Position numbers and translations under genes: made by a program
Part shown: positions 29,903 to 40,424 of the stretch, one piece after another
Position numbering within the stretch: the stretch's first letter is position 1
How the letters are laid out: every line of letters starts with the position of its first letter
The notes under the pieces: model-generated
What the model saw: only the letters and a program-made list of their open reading frames with translations
Databases searched by the model: none
Told to the model about the DNA's origin: nothing
Assembly: GCA_001189345.1 (NCBI GenBank)
Contig: LFKV01000023.1
Location: 62,001 to 126,000, forward strand
Reading direction: 5' to 3'
Origin: Candidatus Paraburkholderia kirkii
GTDB taxonomy: Bacteria; Pseudomonadota; Gammaproteobacteria; Burkholderiales; Burkholderiaceae
DNA length: 64,000 bases

Positions 29903-30074
29903 TCAGGGATCGATCACGTCCGCGCATGCGTCGGTCGGCGCGGCCGCAACATGGCCGACCACCGGCACGATCTTCAGCCCCGCCGACGCCGATCCGGCAC
30001 GGCGCCGCCGCGAGCCCGCAGCCCGAGAGTCCCAGGGAAGCCGCGACGAGCGCGGTCGGCACTTTCCATTTCAC
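29903..30074 (-). pseudogene. Small lipoprotein (DUF6726-like), one-base insertion
   Basis: A 56-residue lipoprotein: MKWKVPTALVAASLGLSGCG carries a lipobox (LSGC), followed by GLAAAPCRI. One extra G near 30010 shifts the frame. The natural tail GLKIVPVVGHVAAAPTDAC and ADVIDP with TGA at 29905-29903 is in the next frame. It resembles a small Burkholderiales lipoprotein family of unknown function. It starts 31 bases after purT and is followed by mliC. Confidence 0.65.
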
Positions 30075-30105
30075 TTGTCTGCTCCCGCTGGCACAGCGGC
30101 GCCGG

Positions 30106-31372
30106 TCACTTCGCCGAAACCGGCCTGACCTTCGACGCGGCGAGCTTCGCGCGCTCGCGCGCCTCGTCCGTGTCGGCGCCCGTCGCGAGCGCGACGCCCA
30201 TGCGGCGCTTCACGAAGCTCTCCGGCTTGTCGAAGAGCCGCAGATCCGCGCCCGGCACGGCGAGCGCTTGCGCCACGCCCTCGAACGCGATGCCCGTCTC
30301 GTCCAGCCCGCCGTAAATCACGGCGGATGCGCCCGGCGCAGCAGCGCGGTATCCCACGGGCAGGCCGAGGATCGCGCGGGCGTGCAGCTCGAACTCCGAG
30401 AACCGCTGCATGGCGAGCGTGACGAGGCCGGTGTCGTGCGGGCGCGGGCTCACTTCCGAGAACCACACGTCGTCGCCGCGCACGAAGAGCTCGACGCCGA
30501 ACAGCCCGCGGCCGCCGAGCACCGTCGTCACCCGGGCGGCGACGTCGCGCGCCTTCTCGAGCGCGGCGGGGCGCATCGCCTGCGGCTGCCACGATTCGAC
30601 GTAGTCTCCTCCCACCACCTGGACGTGACCGATCGGCTCGCAGAAATACGTCCGCGCTCGCCGGGTCCGCCGCGCGCACGATGAGCTGCGTGATCTCGTA
30701 TTCGAAGTCGATGAAACCCTCGACGATCACCCGCCCGTGATTCACGCGGCCGCCGGCCATCGCGTAGTTCCACGCGGGCTCGACGTCGGCGTGGCTTTTC
30801 AGCACCGATTGCCCTTTCCCCGACGAGGACATCACCGGCTTCACCACGCAGGGAAAGCCGATCTTCGCGACCGCCGCCTTCATTTCGTCGAGCGAATTCG
30901 CGAACGCATAGGGCGAGGTCGGCAGGCCGAGCGTCTCGGCGGCCAAGCGCCGGATGCCTTCGCGGTTCATCGTGAGCTGCTTGGCGCGCGCCGTCGGGAC
31001 GACGGTCGCGATTCCGGCGGCTTCGATGTCGGCGAGCGCGTCGGTGGCGATCGCCTCGATCTCCGGCACGATCAGGTGCGGCCGTTCCTTTTCGACGAGC
31101 GCGCGCAGCGCGGCGGCGTCGGTCATGTCGATCACGTGCGCGCGATGCGCGACCTGATGCCCCGGCGCGTTCGCATAGCGATCGACCGCGATCACCTCGA
31201 CGCCCAGGCGCTGCAACGCGATGATCACTTCCTTGCCGAGCTCGCCCGCCCCCAGCAGCATGATGCGGGTGGCGTGCGCGGATAGCGGCGTGCCGATGCG
31301 TGCGGTGAACGCGTCCGTGGCGTTCGCGGCTTTCGGACCGGCGGCGCCGGCGCGGAGTGGATCGGTTTGCAT
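30106..31372 (-). pseudogene. purT: Formate-dependent GAR formyltransferase, frameshift
   Basis: PurT formylates glycinamide ribonucleotide from formate and ATP, an alternative to PurN. ATP-grasp landmarks are [39 protein letters not shown] and [17 protein letters not shown]. Near 30660 the frame changes: RAADPASA is followed in another frame by [20 protein letters not shown], most simply by loss of two bases from a GCGCGC run. The C-terminal part to [15 protein letters not shown] is otherwise complete. Length is two bases short of a 422-codon gene plus stop. Confidence 0.85.
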
Positions 31373-31673
31373 GCGTGCTCCAGGAATGAATCGGTGACGA
31401 GGTGGAATCGGCGGAATTGCGCACGATGTTCGATGTTAACACGCAGCGCCAGCCGCAATAATCCTGCCGTCCGGCCTGTCGGCACGTTCGACACTCTCGT
31501 CACAAGCGGTATTGACACGCGATCGCGCTGCGGAATTCCCGGCGGTTCGTCGTCGGAGTCGGCCTCGGGGAGGCCCGGCGCGAGCCGCCCGATCATTTTG
31601 TTGCATCTCGGCGCTAGACAAATCGTAGGACGAGTGCGATATGCTTACAGTTTAGCCAGCTTCAGGATCATCG
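31373..31673. other. Intergenic region purT / META lipoprotein
   Basis: These 301 bases separate two divergent genes. I see AT-richer patches (ATGTTAACACG near 31434) that may hold promoters, and no gene. Confidence 0.4.
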
Positions 31674-32267
31674 ATGCCCACGCACTTCCTTCGCGCCATT
31701 TCTTTGCGCTCATCGTCACTTTTCCTGTCGCGCCGCGGGCAGGCGCTTTCACGGGCGATCCGCGCAAGCGCCGGCGCCTGCGCGGCGCTGGCTGCGGCGA
31801 GCCTCGTCGCCGGCTGCGCGATGCCCCGGCACCCCGACGCGAGCGCACCGCCCACCGATCCCTACAATCCCGCCGCCACCCAGCTGCTCGACGACACGCA
31901 GTGGGAACTCGCGAGCTGGACCGACGCGCACGGTCAGGCGCGCGCCGTTCCGCACGGCGCTCAGGACGGCGGCCAGCCGATCACGCTCGATTTCTCGACC
32001 GCGAGCGGCCATCGCAGGGCGAGCGGTTTTTCGGGCTGCAACCGTTTCACGGGCGCCTACGACCTGAAGGACGGCAAACTGACGTTCGGACCGCTCGCCG
32101 GCACGCGCATGGCGTGCGTGTCCGGTGCGAGCGCCGCGCTGGAGAAGCCGTATCTCGACGCGCTCGCGCATGTCGCGAAAAGCGGCGTGCAGATGAATCC
32201 TCCGCAAGCCCTGCAACTGACGCTCGACGACGGTCAGGTGCTCACCTTCGCACCTCACGCCAAGTGA
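31674..32267 (+). CDS. META-domain lipoprotein (HslJ-like)
   Basis: This 197-residue outer-membrane lipoprotein has a long N-terminal region ending in the lipobox SLVAGC. The META domain starts LLDDTQWELASWTDAHG and contains RASGFSGCNRFTGAYDL and GPLAGTRMACV, the family signature. META proteins are linked to heat and antibiotic stress, with no fixed biochemical role. The frame is intact. The actual start may be further downstream than 31674, since the pre-lipobox leader of about 48 residues is long. Confidence 0.8.
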   Translation: MPTHFLRAISLRSSSLFLSRRGQALSRAIRASAGACAALAAASLVAGCAMPRHPDASAPPTDPYNPAATQLLDDTQWELASWTDAHGQARAVPHGAQDGGQPITLDFSTASGHRRASGFSGCNRFTGAYDLKDGKLTFGPLAGTRMACVSGASAALEKPYLDALAHVAKSGVQMNPPQALQLTLDDGQVLTFAPHAK

Positions 32268-32431
32268 ACGCGGCGCGCTTCGAGCGCATGTGTTGCGTAC
32301 TTGCGGCACGCGCGTCGGGCATGCGCGCCACCCGTTAAACTGCTCGATCGAACAGCCCGGCCATCAGGCGAGACCGGCGCGGCCGGGCAGCAATCTCCTC
32401 CGTCTCACCCAACATCGGTTCATTCTCAGGC

Positions 32432-35400
32432 ATGCACATGGTAGTTCTCGGCTGGTTCGGTGCATCGGTCGTCTGGTTCGGCCCCCTGCTCTGGCGCATC
32501 GTCAAGATGGCGCTGCCGGGCGGCGGCGGGCGGCGCGGCCCGGCACGATCCGCCTCTGGCTCGGCTTTCTGGCCGTGCTGCTCGCGAGCAGCACGCTCGA
32601 AGGCACACTCGCGGGCGCGCTCGAAACGCAGGTGGACATCAATCGCGGCGGGCGCGCGCTCGCCGCGAGTTTGAGCGGGCTCGCGCATCCGTTCGGCGCG
32701 GGCGCGCTCGCCGCGCTCGTGCTCGCGTTTTTTCTGCCCCTGGCTCATCGAATTCAGCTGGCGTTCCGTTCTCGCCTGGGCCGACGAGGCGTTCGGCTTC
32801 GGCCTGCCGCAAAGCTGGCTCACGCCGCGCGAGCGCGCAGCCGAGCCCCGGCCGGCGAGAGCGAATCGCGAGAAATCCCGCGACAAACCAGCTGGCTGGT
32901 TCGAACGCCGCGCCCGGGCGCGCGCTCTGAACGCTTCGACGCGCCGCCCTCGCGCACGACGCCCGACGAGCCGACGCTCGGTCTTCCGACCGGCAATCGG
33001 GGCAGCCGCTATCAGCGTCCGACCGTGTGGCGTCCTCCCGCGGCGAGCAAGGGCGCAGTGAATCGCGGCGCCGGTGCGAGTGCGCCCATAACGGCCGCCG
33101 GCGATATCCATGACCCGCCTTCGAAGCGGCCGGCGTCTCGCATCGACCGGCGCAGACAGAGCCGACCGCGCCCGCCGGCTGGCTGAAACCGGCGGCAGCG
33201 GCGAACCGCGACGTGCATGTGCAATATCCGCCGCGCCAGGCGTCGGCGTTCGCGGCCTCTGGGTCGAGTTTGCGCGCGTCCATCGCCGTCGACAAGCCGC
33301 CCGGCCAGAAGCCGTCCGTCGCGACTGCGGGAATGAACCGGCCGCGCAGCGCGGTGTCGTCGCTGCCGGCGCAGCGGACATCGAGCGCTTCCGCGTCCGT
33401 GACCTCCGCGGCGGCGGGCGTGGATGCCGCGCGCAGAGCGTCCGTGCCGCAGACTCAGCCGGGCGCGCTCAGCCGTGCTCCGTCACGTCCGGGGGGCAAG
33501 CGCCGCTGCGCGCGAGTTCGCGCCGGCGCCGCTCGCCGCGCCCGCGTTCTCGCGCCCCTCCACGCCGCTCGAACTAGCGGGACCGCCGCCCGCGCCGGAA
33601 TCGATTCAGGCGACGTTGCGTTCCATCGAGGAGAAAACGGCGCTGTGGACGTCGCTTGCCGGCGCGAGTCTCGCTCGCGGGCACGAGGCGCTGGCGCGAG
33701 CCGGACATGCGGAAATCGGCGGCGCCACGCTCAATCAGCCGGATGCCGAGCCGCCCGAGGCCGCGGTTTCCGCTCCGACAGCAGCCAAAGCGAGCGTCGT
33801 CGAACCGCCCCGGGCGCCCGAAGTCACCCCGGCGTCCGCGGCAGCGCCCGCACTCGCGCACGAAGCAATCGAACGCGTCGAAATGCCGCTGATCGACGCG
33901 CACGCGATCGCGCCCGCGCTGGTCGAGCCGCCGCCGCTCGTCGACGTGCGTCCGCTCGAGCCGTCGGCACCGGACGTCGCGGTCGCGACGACGCCTGCCG
34001 CCTGCCGGTCGCGTCGCCCATGCCGGACGACGCGCCCCTGCCGCCGCCAGGCGAACGCCCGGCGCGCGGACTCGCCCGCCGGGCGTTCGCCCCGCAAACG
34101 TCACCGGTCGAAGTGCCAGCCGAGCCGCTGATACCTAGCGCCGGCAAGACCACGACGTCCACGTCGGCCCGCGAGACGGACTATCGCGATCACGCGCAGA
34201 CTCCGCCGTGGCTGGCACGCCCGCCTCGGAAGTCGACTGGCGCGAGCCCCCTACCCCGCCACTTCTGCGCGTGATCGACGAGCCGCCCGCCGCGGCGGCG
34301 AAGCAGGAGACCGTATCGGAAGCGCAAGCAGAGATCGAAGAGGAAGAGGAACGCGACGTCGCCGGGCGTCAGGTCGCGGGCGACGAGTTTGCCTCGCCGT
34401 CGAACGTCGTGCGCTTACCCGTTGCGACGGCCGCCGAGACGACACCGCACGCGCCGCCGCCCATCGTCGCTCCGACGAGCGCCGCAACGCCCGCCCCCTC
34501 CGAGACGCGGACGGCGGTGCGCGGCTTCACGCCCACCGAGTTCGAATTCCACGCACCGCACGCATCGGCGGTCGAACTGCCAACGCTCGATCTGCTCGAG
34601 TCCGCTTCCGGGGAAACCGAACCGGTCTCCGAGGCGCGCCTGAACGAAACGGGCCAGCTGATCGAGCAGCGCCTGCAGGAGTTCAAGGTGCCGGTGACCG
34701 TCGTCGGCGCATCGGCCGGCCCGGTGATCACGCGCTTCGAGGTCGAGCCGGCGCTCGGCGTGCGCGGCAGCCAGATCGTTGGCCTGATGAAGGATCTGTC
34801 GCGCGGCCTCGGCCTCACGTCGATCCGCGTCGTCGAGACGATTCCCGGCAAGATCTGCATAGGCCTCGAGCTGCCCAATCAGAAGCGCCAGATGATCCGC
34901 CTCTCGGAAATTCTCGAGGACGAGGTCTATCGCGCGTCGAAGTCGAATCTGACGATCGCGATGGGCAAGGACATCATCGGCAATCCGGTCGTGACGGATC
35001 TCGCGAAAGCGCCGCACATGCTGGTCGCGGGCACGACGGGCTCGGGCAAGTCAGTCGCCATCAACGCGATGATCCTGTCGCTGCTCTACAAGGCGAAGCC
35101 CGAGGACGTGCGCCTCATCATGATCGACCCGAAGATGCTGGAGCTTTCCGTCTACGAAGGCATTCCGCATCTGCTCGCGCCGGTCGTGACCGACATGAAG
35201 CTCGCGTCGAACGCGCTCAACTGGTGCGTCGGCGAAATAGAGAAGCGCTACCGGCTGATGTCCGCGGTCGGCGTGCGCAACCTGCAAGGCTTCAATCAGA
35301 AGATCCGCAACACCGAAGCCGCGGGCAGGAAGCTCACGAACCCGTTCTCGCTCACGCCCGATGCGCCCGAGCCGCTGTCGACGTTGCCGCTCATCGTCGT

Positions 35401-36040
35401 GATCATCGACGAGCTGGCGGACCTCATGATGGTCACGGGCAAGCAGATCGAGCAATTGATCGCGCGTCTCGCGCAGAAGGCGCGCGCCGCCGGCATTCAT
35501 CTGATTCTCACGACGCAGCGCCCGTCGGTGGACGTCATAACCGGCCTCATCAAGGCGAACATTCCGACGCGCGTGGCATTTCAGGTGTCGTCGAAGATCG
35601 ATTCGCGCACAATTCTCGACCAGATGGGCGCGGAATCGCTGCTCGGCGCGGGCGACATGCTGTTCCTGCCGCCGGGAATGGGCTACCCGCAGCGCGTACA
35701 CGGCGCGTTCGTCGCGGACGACGAAGTGCATCGCGTGGTGGAGCATCTGAAGCAGTTCGGCGAGCCGGAGTACGAGGAAGGCATTTTCTCCGGGCCGACG
35801 TCCGAAGGCGGCGCGACCCCGGACCTGTCGGCGATGCGCCGGATGCCGAAGCCGATCCGCTCTACGATGAGGCCGTGGCCTTCGTCGTGCGCACGCGGCG
35901 CGCATCGATTTCCTCGGTGCAGCGGCAATTGCGCATCGGTTACAACCGCGCGGCGCGTCTCGTCGAGCAGATGGAAACGGCCGGACTCGTCTCGCCGATG
36001 GGCAGCAACGGCAACCGCGAAGTGCTCGCGCCGCAGGAGA
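32432..36040 (+). pseudogene. ftsK: FtsK/SpoIIIE-type DNA translocase, multiply frameshifted and 3'-truncated
   Basis: A large septal DNA pump. The membrane domain (MHMVVLGWFGASVVWFGP, IRLWLGFLAVLLASSTLEG, WLIEFSWRSVLAWADEAFG) is spread over two frames (shifts near 32535 and 32745). An Ala/Pro-rich linker (33000-34200) changes frame several times. The motor is open from 34208: Walker [17 protein letters not shown] near 35030, Walker [14 protein letters not shown], then [20 protein letters not shown] further shift near 35850 puts the gamma DNA-reading domain ([32 protein letters not shown]) in another frame. The end (GNREVLAPQ) runs without a stop into the antisense of the CorA-like gene. Burkholderia usually has a second FtsK, which may replace it. 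Confidence 0.8.
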
Positions 36041-37068
36041 AAGATCGTGATGGCGGCGCATCCCGCCATCACGCCGATCACGATCCCAAAACGAGATCGG
36101 ATCCTTCGTGTCCGGCAAGCCCGCGACGTTCATGCCGAAGATGCCCGTCACGAGCGTGGCGGGCAGCAGCAACGCGGACATGATCGCGAGCCACAGCAGC
36201 TTGCGGTTGATGTCCTCCGAGAGCGCCGCGGCGATTTCGTCCTGGAGCAGCTTCGCGCGCTCGTAGAGCCCTTCCAGGCCGCCGCCCAGGCCGTTGAGCA
36301 CCTGAATCGCCTCACGAGCGCTTCCATCGAACGCGGCTCGGCCCATTCGAGCTTGCGCAGGACGAGCTGCGTGAGCGCGTTGCGCTCAGGATCGATGAAG
36401 GAAGCGCTTCACCTCCACGATGCGCCGCCGCACGTCGCCCAGCAACGCGCGACACTTCGAGTGTCCGCCCTCCAGCACGCTTTCCTCGACGTCGTCGAGA
36501 CAGTCGCCAATTTCGTCGATGCGGTCCGCGAAGGTGTCGTTCAGCGCGCGGATGAGGCCCGCGAACAGATCGACGGTGTCGCGGAACATCGCGCTTTCGA
36601 GCACGGCGTGGCGCAGCCGGTCGGTCGATTGCAGCGGTCGCGCGCGCGGTGATCATGCGGTGCTTGTCGACGTAGAAGCGCAGCGCGCCGGTCGCACGGT
36701 TCGCCTCGCGCGCGTCGGGGGCGTCGGTGTCGGGCGTCTTCGCGACGAGTTCGAGATCCGCGACCACGCCATACACGAAGTTCGACCCGATATGCACGCG
36801 CGGACGCTTATCCTCGCCGTTCAGGAACTCGCGCGCGATCGGGCATCGACGTGACCCCTTCGAGCCAGTCTTCGACGGTGTCGTCGTTCGCGGAAAGATG
36901 CAGCCGCCTCGGGCCCTCGCCCGCGATGGCCTCGCGCGCCTCGTCCCACGAAAGCCGCAGCGCCTGGCCACCCGAGAAGCGAAACGCGCTGATGAAACCC
37001 TGCGGCGCCGATTCGTCGCGCCCGGGCGCAGCCTGCTCGCGCGATTCGAAAATGTGAGTCGTATTCAA
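36040..37068 (-). pseudogene. CorA/ZntB-like divalent cation transporter, multiply frameshifted
   Basis: A CorA-superfamily channel. Fragments in order are [80 protein letters not shown], and the membrane end [19 protein letters not shown] with the GMN motif. At least four indels separate them (near 36845, 36640, 36400 and 36320). One extra G near 36093 then breaks [20 protein letters not shown]. The 3' end joins the ftsK 3' end directly, without either stop codon. Confidence 0.8.
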
Positions 37069-37156
37069 TCTTGCTTTCCCTGCTGATGCCTTTCGATTTC
37101 CTCAGCACACCTTTCAGTCGGACGCGAAGGAAACGGCGGGCCGGAAATGCATCGTA

Positions 37157-37698
37157 CTAGAATTCGTAGCACCCCCAGAAGAACGCGACATCGCCTTTGT
37201 TGATGCGGAATGAACGTCGCCATGACCGATGCGCGCTGATAGCGCACTGAGCCGATCGGCAAAGCGATCGGCAGCGGAAGGTAATGCGCGATGTCGCTGC
37301 GCGCCGTGACGCCGGCGAAGTATCCGCCGCCGAGCGACAGACCGCCGAGCACCGGCTTCGTTTACCACTGCCGCGCATAGCCGCCGATCGGCTGGACGTT
37401 ATTGTGCGAATCGAGAAACGCGAACAGAATGTCCTGATTGCCGTTTGCGTCGGTCCAGTGCTTGCCCCCGCCCCCGCCCCGTGAATTCGCGTTGAGATGG
37501 CCACGATCGTCGTAGCCATCGATATGCCAGCCGTAGTCAGGTAGAGATCTCAGGTGCCGTCGTGCGCGATGCGCATCACGCGCTCGCACGCCGACGACAG
37601 CTAGTCCCGCGAGTAATCGCAGCGGCCATCGCTTGCGCGGGCGGCGAACGGCGCGCACAACATCGAAACGGTAAGCGCCTTGACCAGTGTTTTTTCAT
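37157..37698 (-). pseudogene. pagP: PagP lipid A palmitoyltransferase, at least six lesions
   Basis: PagP is an outer-membrane beta-barrel enzyme that adds palmitate to lipid A. The order matches the family: signal peptide KTLVKALTVSMLCAPFAARA, mature start DGRCDYSRD, LSSACERVMRIAHDGT, YGWHIDGYDDRGH, FAFLDSHNNVQPIGGYARQW, the hallmark FAGVTARSDIAHYLPLPIAL, and the end NKGDVAFFWGCYEF. Lesions are one A lost from the poly-A at 37690-37695, TAG at 37603-37601, TGA for Trp at 37552-37550, a frameshift near 37535, TAA at 37364-37362 (Tyr in frame), and two bases lost near 37208. Confidence 0.85.
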
Positions 37699-37768
37699 TG
37701 TCGTCGGACCGCGTGCCGCGGGGCGAATGGCGGCGTCCGGTCCGCCCCGGGTCACGCCGGCAGTCGGG

Positions 37769-39061
37769 TCACGAAGGCGAGACGAACTTGAAATCGACCG
37801 GCGAGCCGATCGACAGGCGCTTCGGGTCCGACGCGAGTTCGCCCGTCGCCGGATCGCGGCGGAAGAAATAGGCGCTGTCGCTCTCCTGATTGCCGACGAC
37901 GAGCCACCGCCCGCTCGGATCGATCGCGAATTCGCGCGGCGTCTTGCCGAGCGTCGAATAGCGTTTGAGCAATTTCAGATGACCGTTGCGCGGATCGACG
38001 GCAAACGCGATCAGCTCGTTCGCGTCGCCGCGGTTGGTGGCGTAGAGAAAGCGTCCGTCGGGCGAGAGATGCAGCGCGCCGCCGCCGATCTTGTCCTTGA
38101 AGCCCGGCGCGATCATCGATACGGTCTGGACTGGCGTGAGCTGACCGTCGTGGTAGTCGAACACGAGCACCGATGCGTTCAGCTCGGTCGTGAGGTAGGC
38201 GTGCGTGCCGCGTTCGTCGAAGATCAGATGACGCGGACCGGAGCCCGCCTTGATGGGCGTGTAGCGCCCCTGCGTCGGACCGAACAGGCCGCGGCTGTTC
38301 GCGGACGGCTCGGGCGTGTAGCGGTAGGCGAACACCTTGTCGACGCCGAGATCCTGCGCGAACAGAGAGCGTCCGTCGGGCGAGAACACGGTCGAGTGAA
38401 CGTGCGAGTTGTCCTGCCGCCCTTTCACCGGACCGCCGCCCTCGTGATGCACCGTCAGCACCGATGGGCCGACGTGGCCATCGGCGGCGAGCGGAAAGAC
38501 CGCGAAGCTGCCGCCCGGATTGGCGGCGACCGAGTAGTTGGCGGTAAGCAGATATTTGCCGTCGGGCGAGATCGCGAGATAGCACGGATCGTTGCCATCC
38601 GACGAAACGCGATTGAGAAAGCTCAACTGGCCGCTCGCGCGATCGAAGCGAAACGCGCTCACGCCGCCACGCTGCGAAGCCGGGCCGTTGTCGCCGGGCA
38701 ATTCGTTCACGGCGTACACGTAATTCCGGTCGCGGCTCACGACGAGATACGACGGATTCACCGTCTGCGCGGACGCGATGCGGGACAATTCGCCGTTGCC
38801 GGTATCGAAACGATAGACGTAGATGCCCTCGCTCTTGCCGACGCCGGTGTAGGTGCCGATGAGCAGATCATAGACTTCGCCGTCCGCGGCCCCTGCCGTG
38901 GCGGCGCCGCTCGCCGCGTCGGGCGCCGGTGCGGCGGGCGTCTGCGCGAAAGCCTGCGCCGCCGCGAACGACAGCATCAGCGCGAGGCCCTTCGTCCAGG
39001 CAGCCGACCTGAAGGGCGTCAGGCGCGCGTCTTGCGGAGCGATTGTGGATGCGGGCATGTC
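37769..39061 (-). CDS. Lactonase-family seven-bladed beta-propeller protein
   Basis: This secreted or periplasmic protein of the 6-phosphogluconolactonase/muconate cycloisomerase-like propeller family has repeats of the type LVVSRDRNYVYAVNE, LAISPDGKYLLTANYS, TVFSPDGRSLFAQD, LHLSPDGRFLYATNRGD and FAIDPSGRWLVVGNQ. A signal-like segment (LALMLSFAAAQAFA) precedes an Ala/Pro-rich spacer. Start options are 39061 (MPASTIAPQ, used here), 39088 (MHPSHSCG) or further upstream. The frame is intact over about 430 residues. The actual substrate is uncertain because the family includes many untested members. Confidence 0.8.
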   Translation of the reverse strand, partial: DMPASTIAPQDARLTPFRSAAWTKGLALMLSFAAAQAFAQTPAAPAPDAASGAATAGAADGEVYDLLIGTYTGVGKSEGIYVYRFDTGNGELSRIASAQTVNPSYLVVSRDRNYVYAVNELPGDNGPASQRGGVSAFRFDRASGQLSFLNRVSSDGNDPCYLAISPDGKYLLTANYSVAANPGGSFAVFPLAADGHVGPSVLTVHHEGGGPVKGRQDNSHVHSTVFSPDGRSLFAQDLGVDKVFAYRYTPEPSANSRGLFGPTQGRYTPIKAGSGPRHLIFDERGTHAYLTTELNASVLVFDYHDGQLTPVQTVSMIAPGFKDKIGGGALHLSPDGRFLYATNRGDANELIAFAVDPRNGHLKLLKRYSTLGKTPREFAIDPSGRWLVVGNQESDSAYFFRRDPATGELASDPKRLSIGSPVDFKFVSPS

Positions 39062-39310
39062 GGCGCCGCAGGAATGGCTCGGATGCATGAAACCTCCTGA
39101 TCGTCTCTTTTTGCTGCTTGTTATTTCAAGGGCAATGCGCGTCAAGGGCAATGCGCGAGTAAGCAGACGCCGCATGGCCAACGACGTGCGGGAGCAAATT
39201 CCGCTCCAAAGTCATGGATTGCGCCATCGCGAACGACCGGCCTCACTCAAGATACACCACGCGCGACAGGCCAACCGACCCGATTCGAACCAACAACAGG
39301 AGTTGCCGCC

Positions 39311-39463
39311 ATGACGATTCACCTCAGTCTCGGCCCGCTGGTCTCGCTGATCGCCGGGATTCTCATTCTGATCATGCCGCGGCTCTTGAACTTCATCGTC
39401 GCGATCTATCTGATCGCGATCGGGTTGATCGGGCTGTTCGGCATGGGAGCGATGCATTTCTGA
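39311..39463 (+). CDS. DUF3096 small membrane protein
   Basis: This 50-residue protein has two hydrophobic helices (LGPLVSLIAGILILIMP and FIVAIYLIAIGLIGLFG). It matches the DUF3096 pattern of about 50-residue proteins with unknown function. It is complete and divergent from the lactonase gene. Confidence 0.8.
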   Translation: MTIHLSLGPLVSLIAGILILIMPRLLNFIVAIYLIAIGLIGLFGMGAMHF

Positions 39464-39554
39464 CCGCACGCTTGCCGGCCGCTCCGATCGCGCCTTGCGT
39501 TGTGACGCCGATTCGCGCGCGCGGTTCCGCCGTGCGCGAAACGCGCCGACGCGC

Positions 39555-39572
39555 GAATGCACGGAATGCACG
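39555..39572. repeat. 9-base tandem duplication
   Basis: Two perfect adjacent copies of gaatgcacg lie in non-coding DNA after the DUF3096 gene. Confidence 0.7.
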
Positions 39573-39650
39573 CGCACGGGTTGGCCCGCGCACGTGAGCA
39601 AAGTGTCACGAAAGCAGAACAGATGAACGCGCCGCGCCCAGTCGGCTGAA

Positions 39651-39900
39651 TCAGCCGTTGGCGAGCTGGTTGAGACGCAGACGCCCCTGCAGCGACAATG
39701 CGCCCACGCTGACGCCGCTCGCGCCGAAGGTATAGGGCTGAAAAGCAGCCGCGTTCCGTGAGGAAGGCAGCGGCGGTTTCCATCGCGTTGCGCGACAGGC
39801 CGAGATGCCGGTGATCGAGGGCGAGGAGCGGTTCGGCGTCGCTCACGCGGCTGGCGGCGGAGAGAATGGCGATGCAATCGGCTTTCGACGGATAGAACAT
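39651..39900 (-). pseudogene. Small conserved hypothetical protein, one frameshift
   Basis: The frame starts MFYPSKADCIAILSAASRVS and continues EPLLALDHRHLGLSRNAMET, then AAAFLTERG. Near 39735 it shifts, and the natural end AFQPYTFGASGVSVGALSLQ, GRLRLNQLANG lies in another frame with TGA at 39653-39651. The family is unknown to me. The length of about 83 residues and the two halves read as one globular protein. There is no operon partner. Confidence 0.55.
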
Positions 39901-40424
39901 GGGGTTCCGTTCCTCGAAAACGCTACCAAATCGACGTGTGCGACGCGGTGGACCGGCCGGACGAACCGCGAGACCGGCATGCGCACGACGGCCTGAAGAT
40001 CGATGCTGCATGACCGTCGCAACGCGCCCGGTCGAACCAAGCATGAAGGCCACGTGAAAGACGCATGAGATGCAGTGTCTGAGGGAGCGGCGTCGGAGCG
40101 GCGTCGAAATCTTTCACGAAGCCTCATTCTAAACATCAGTCGAATGTTTTTTCAACGGCGTGACCGGCGCTTCGCCCGTGCTCATCCGTCAGCGGGGCGG
40201 CATGTCGCCGCAATCCGGGGCCTGCGCGATGCGATCACGCACGGCCCGGTTTTCTGCTTGCATAGAACGATTGCGGCAGAATGCGGCCAGAACGCATGCG
40301 GCGTCCATGTTCGCCGACATGACGCCGCCCTTCGCTCGGGCGTATTCGTCCCGAATCCTTTGCTCAACCCGCGACGCGCGTCCGCCTTCGGTCCGCGTCG
40401 CCACAAGCAGGAAGATGTCCGCTC
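39901..40424. other. Intergenic region before the GH15 gene
   Basis: These 524 bases hold an 11-base tandem duplication (40084-40105) and an AT-richer patch near 40130-40150. A minus-strand frame of 71 codons (40189-40404, [20 protein letters not shown]) is too weak to call. Confidence 0.4.
40084..40105. repeat. 11-base perfect tandem duplication
   Basis: The 11-mer ggagcggcgtc occurs twice in direct succession in non-coding DNA. Confidence 0.85.

Noticed and set aside
35051-36346. Minus-strand frame of 431 codons read as one protein
   Set aside because: Only its first 80 codons belong to the CorA-like gene. The rest is antisense to the FtsK motor after a one-base insertion and the tail-to-tail junction.
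38003-38585. Minus-strand Arg-rich frame overlapping the lactonase gene
   Set aside because: It is an alternative frame of a fully open, well-conserved propeller gene on the same strand.
40189-40404. Minus-strand frame of 71 codons before the GH15 gene
   Set aside because: It has no ribosome-binding site or recognisable family and lies in decaying DNA. The composition does not exclude a gene, but the support is too weak.
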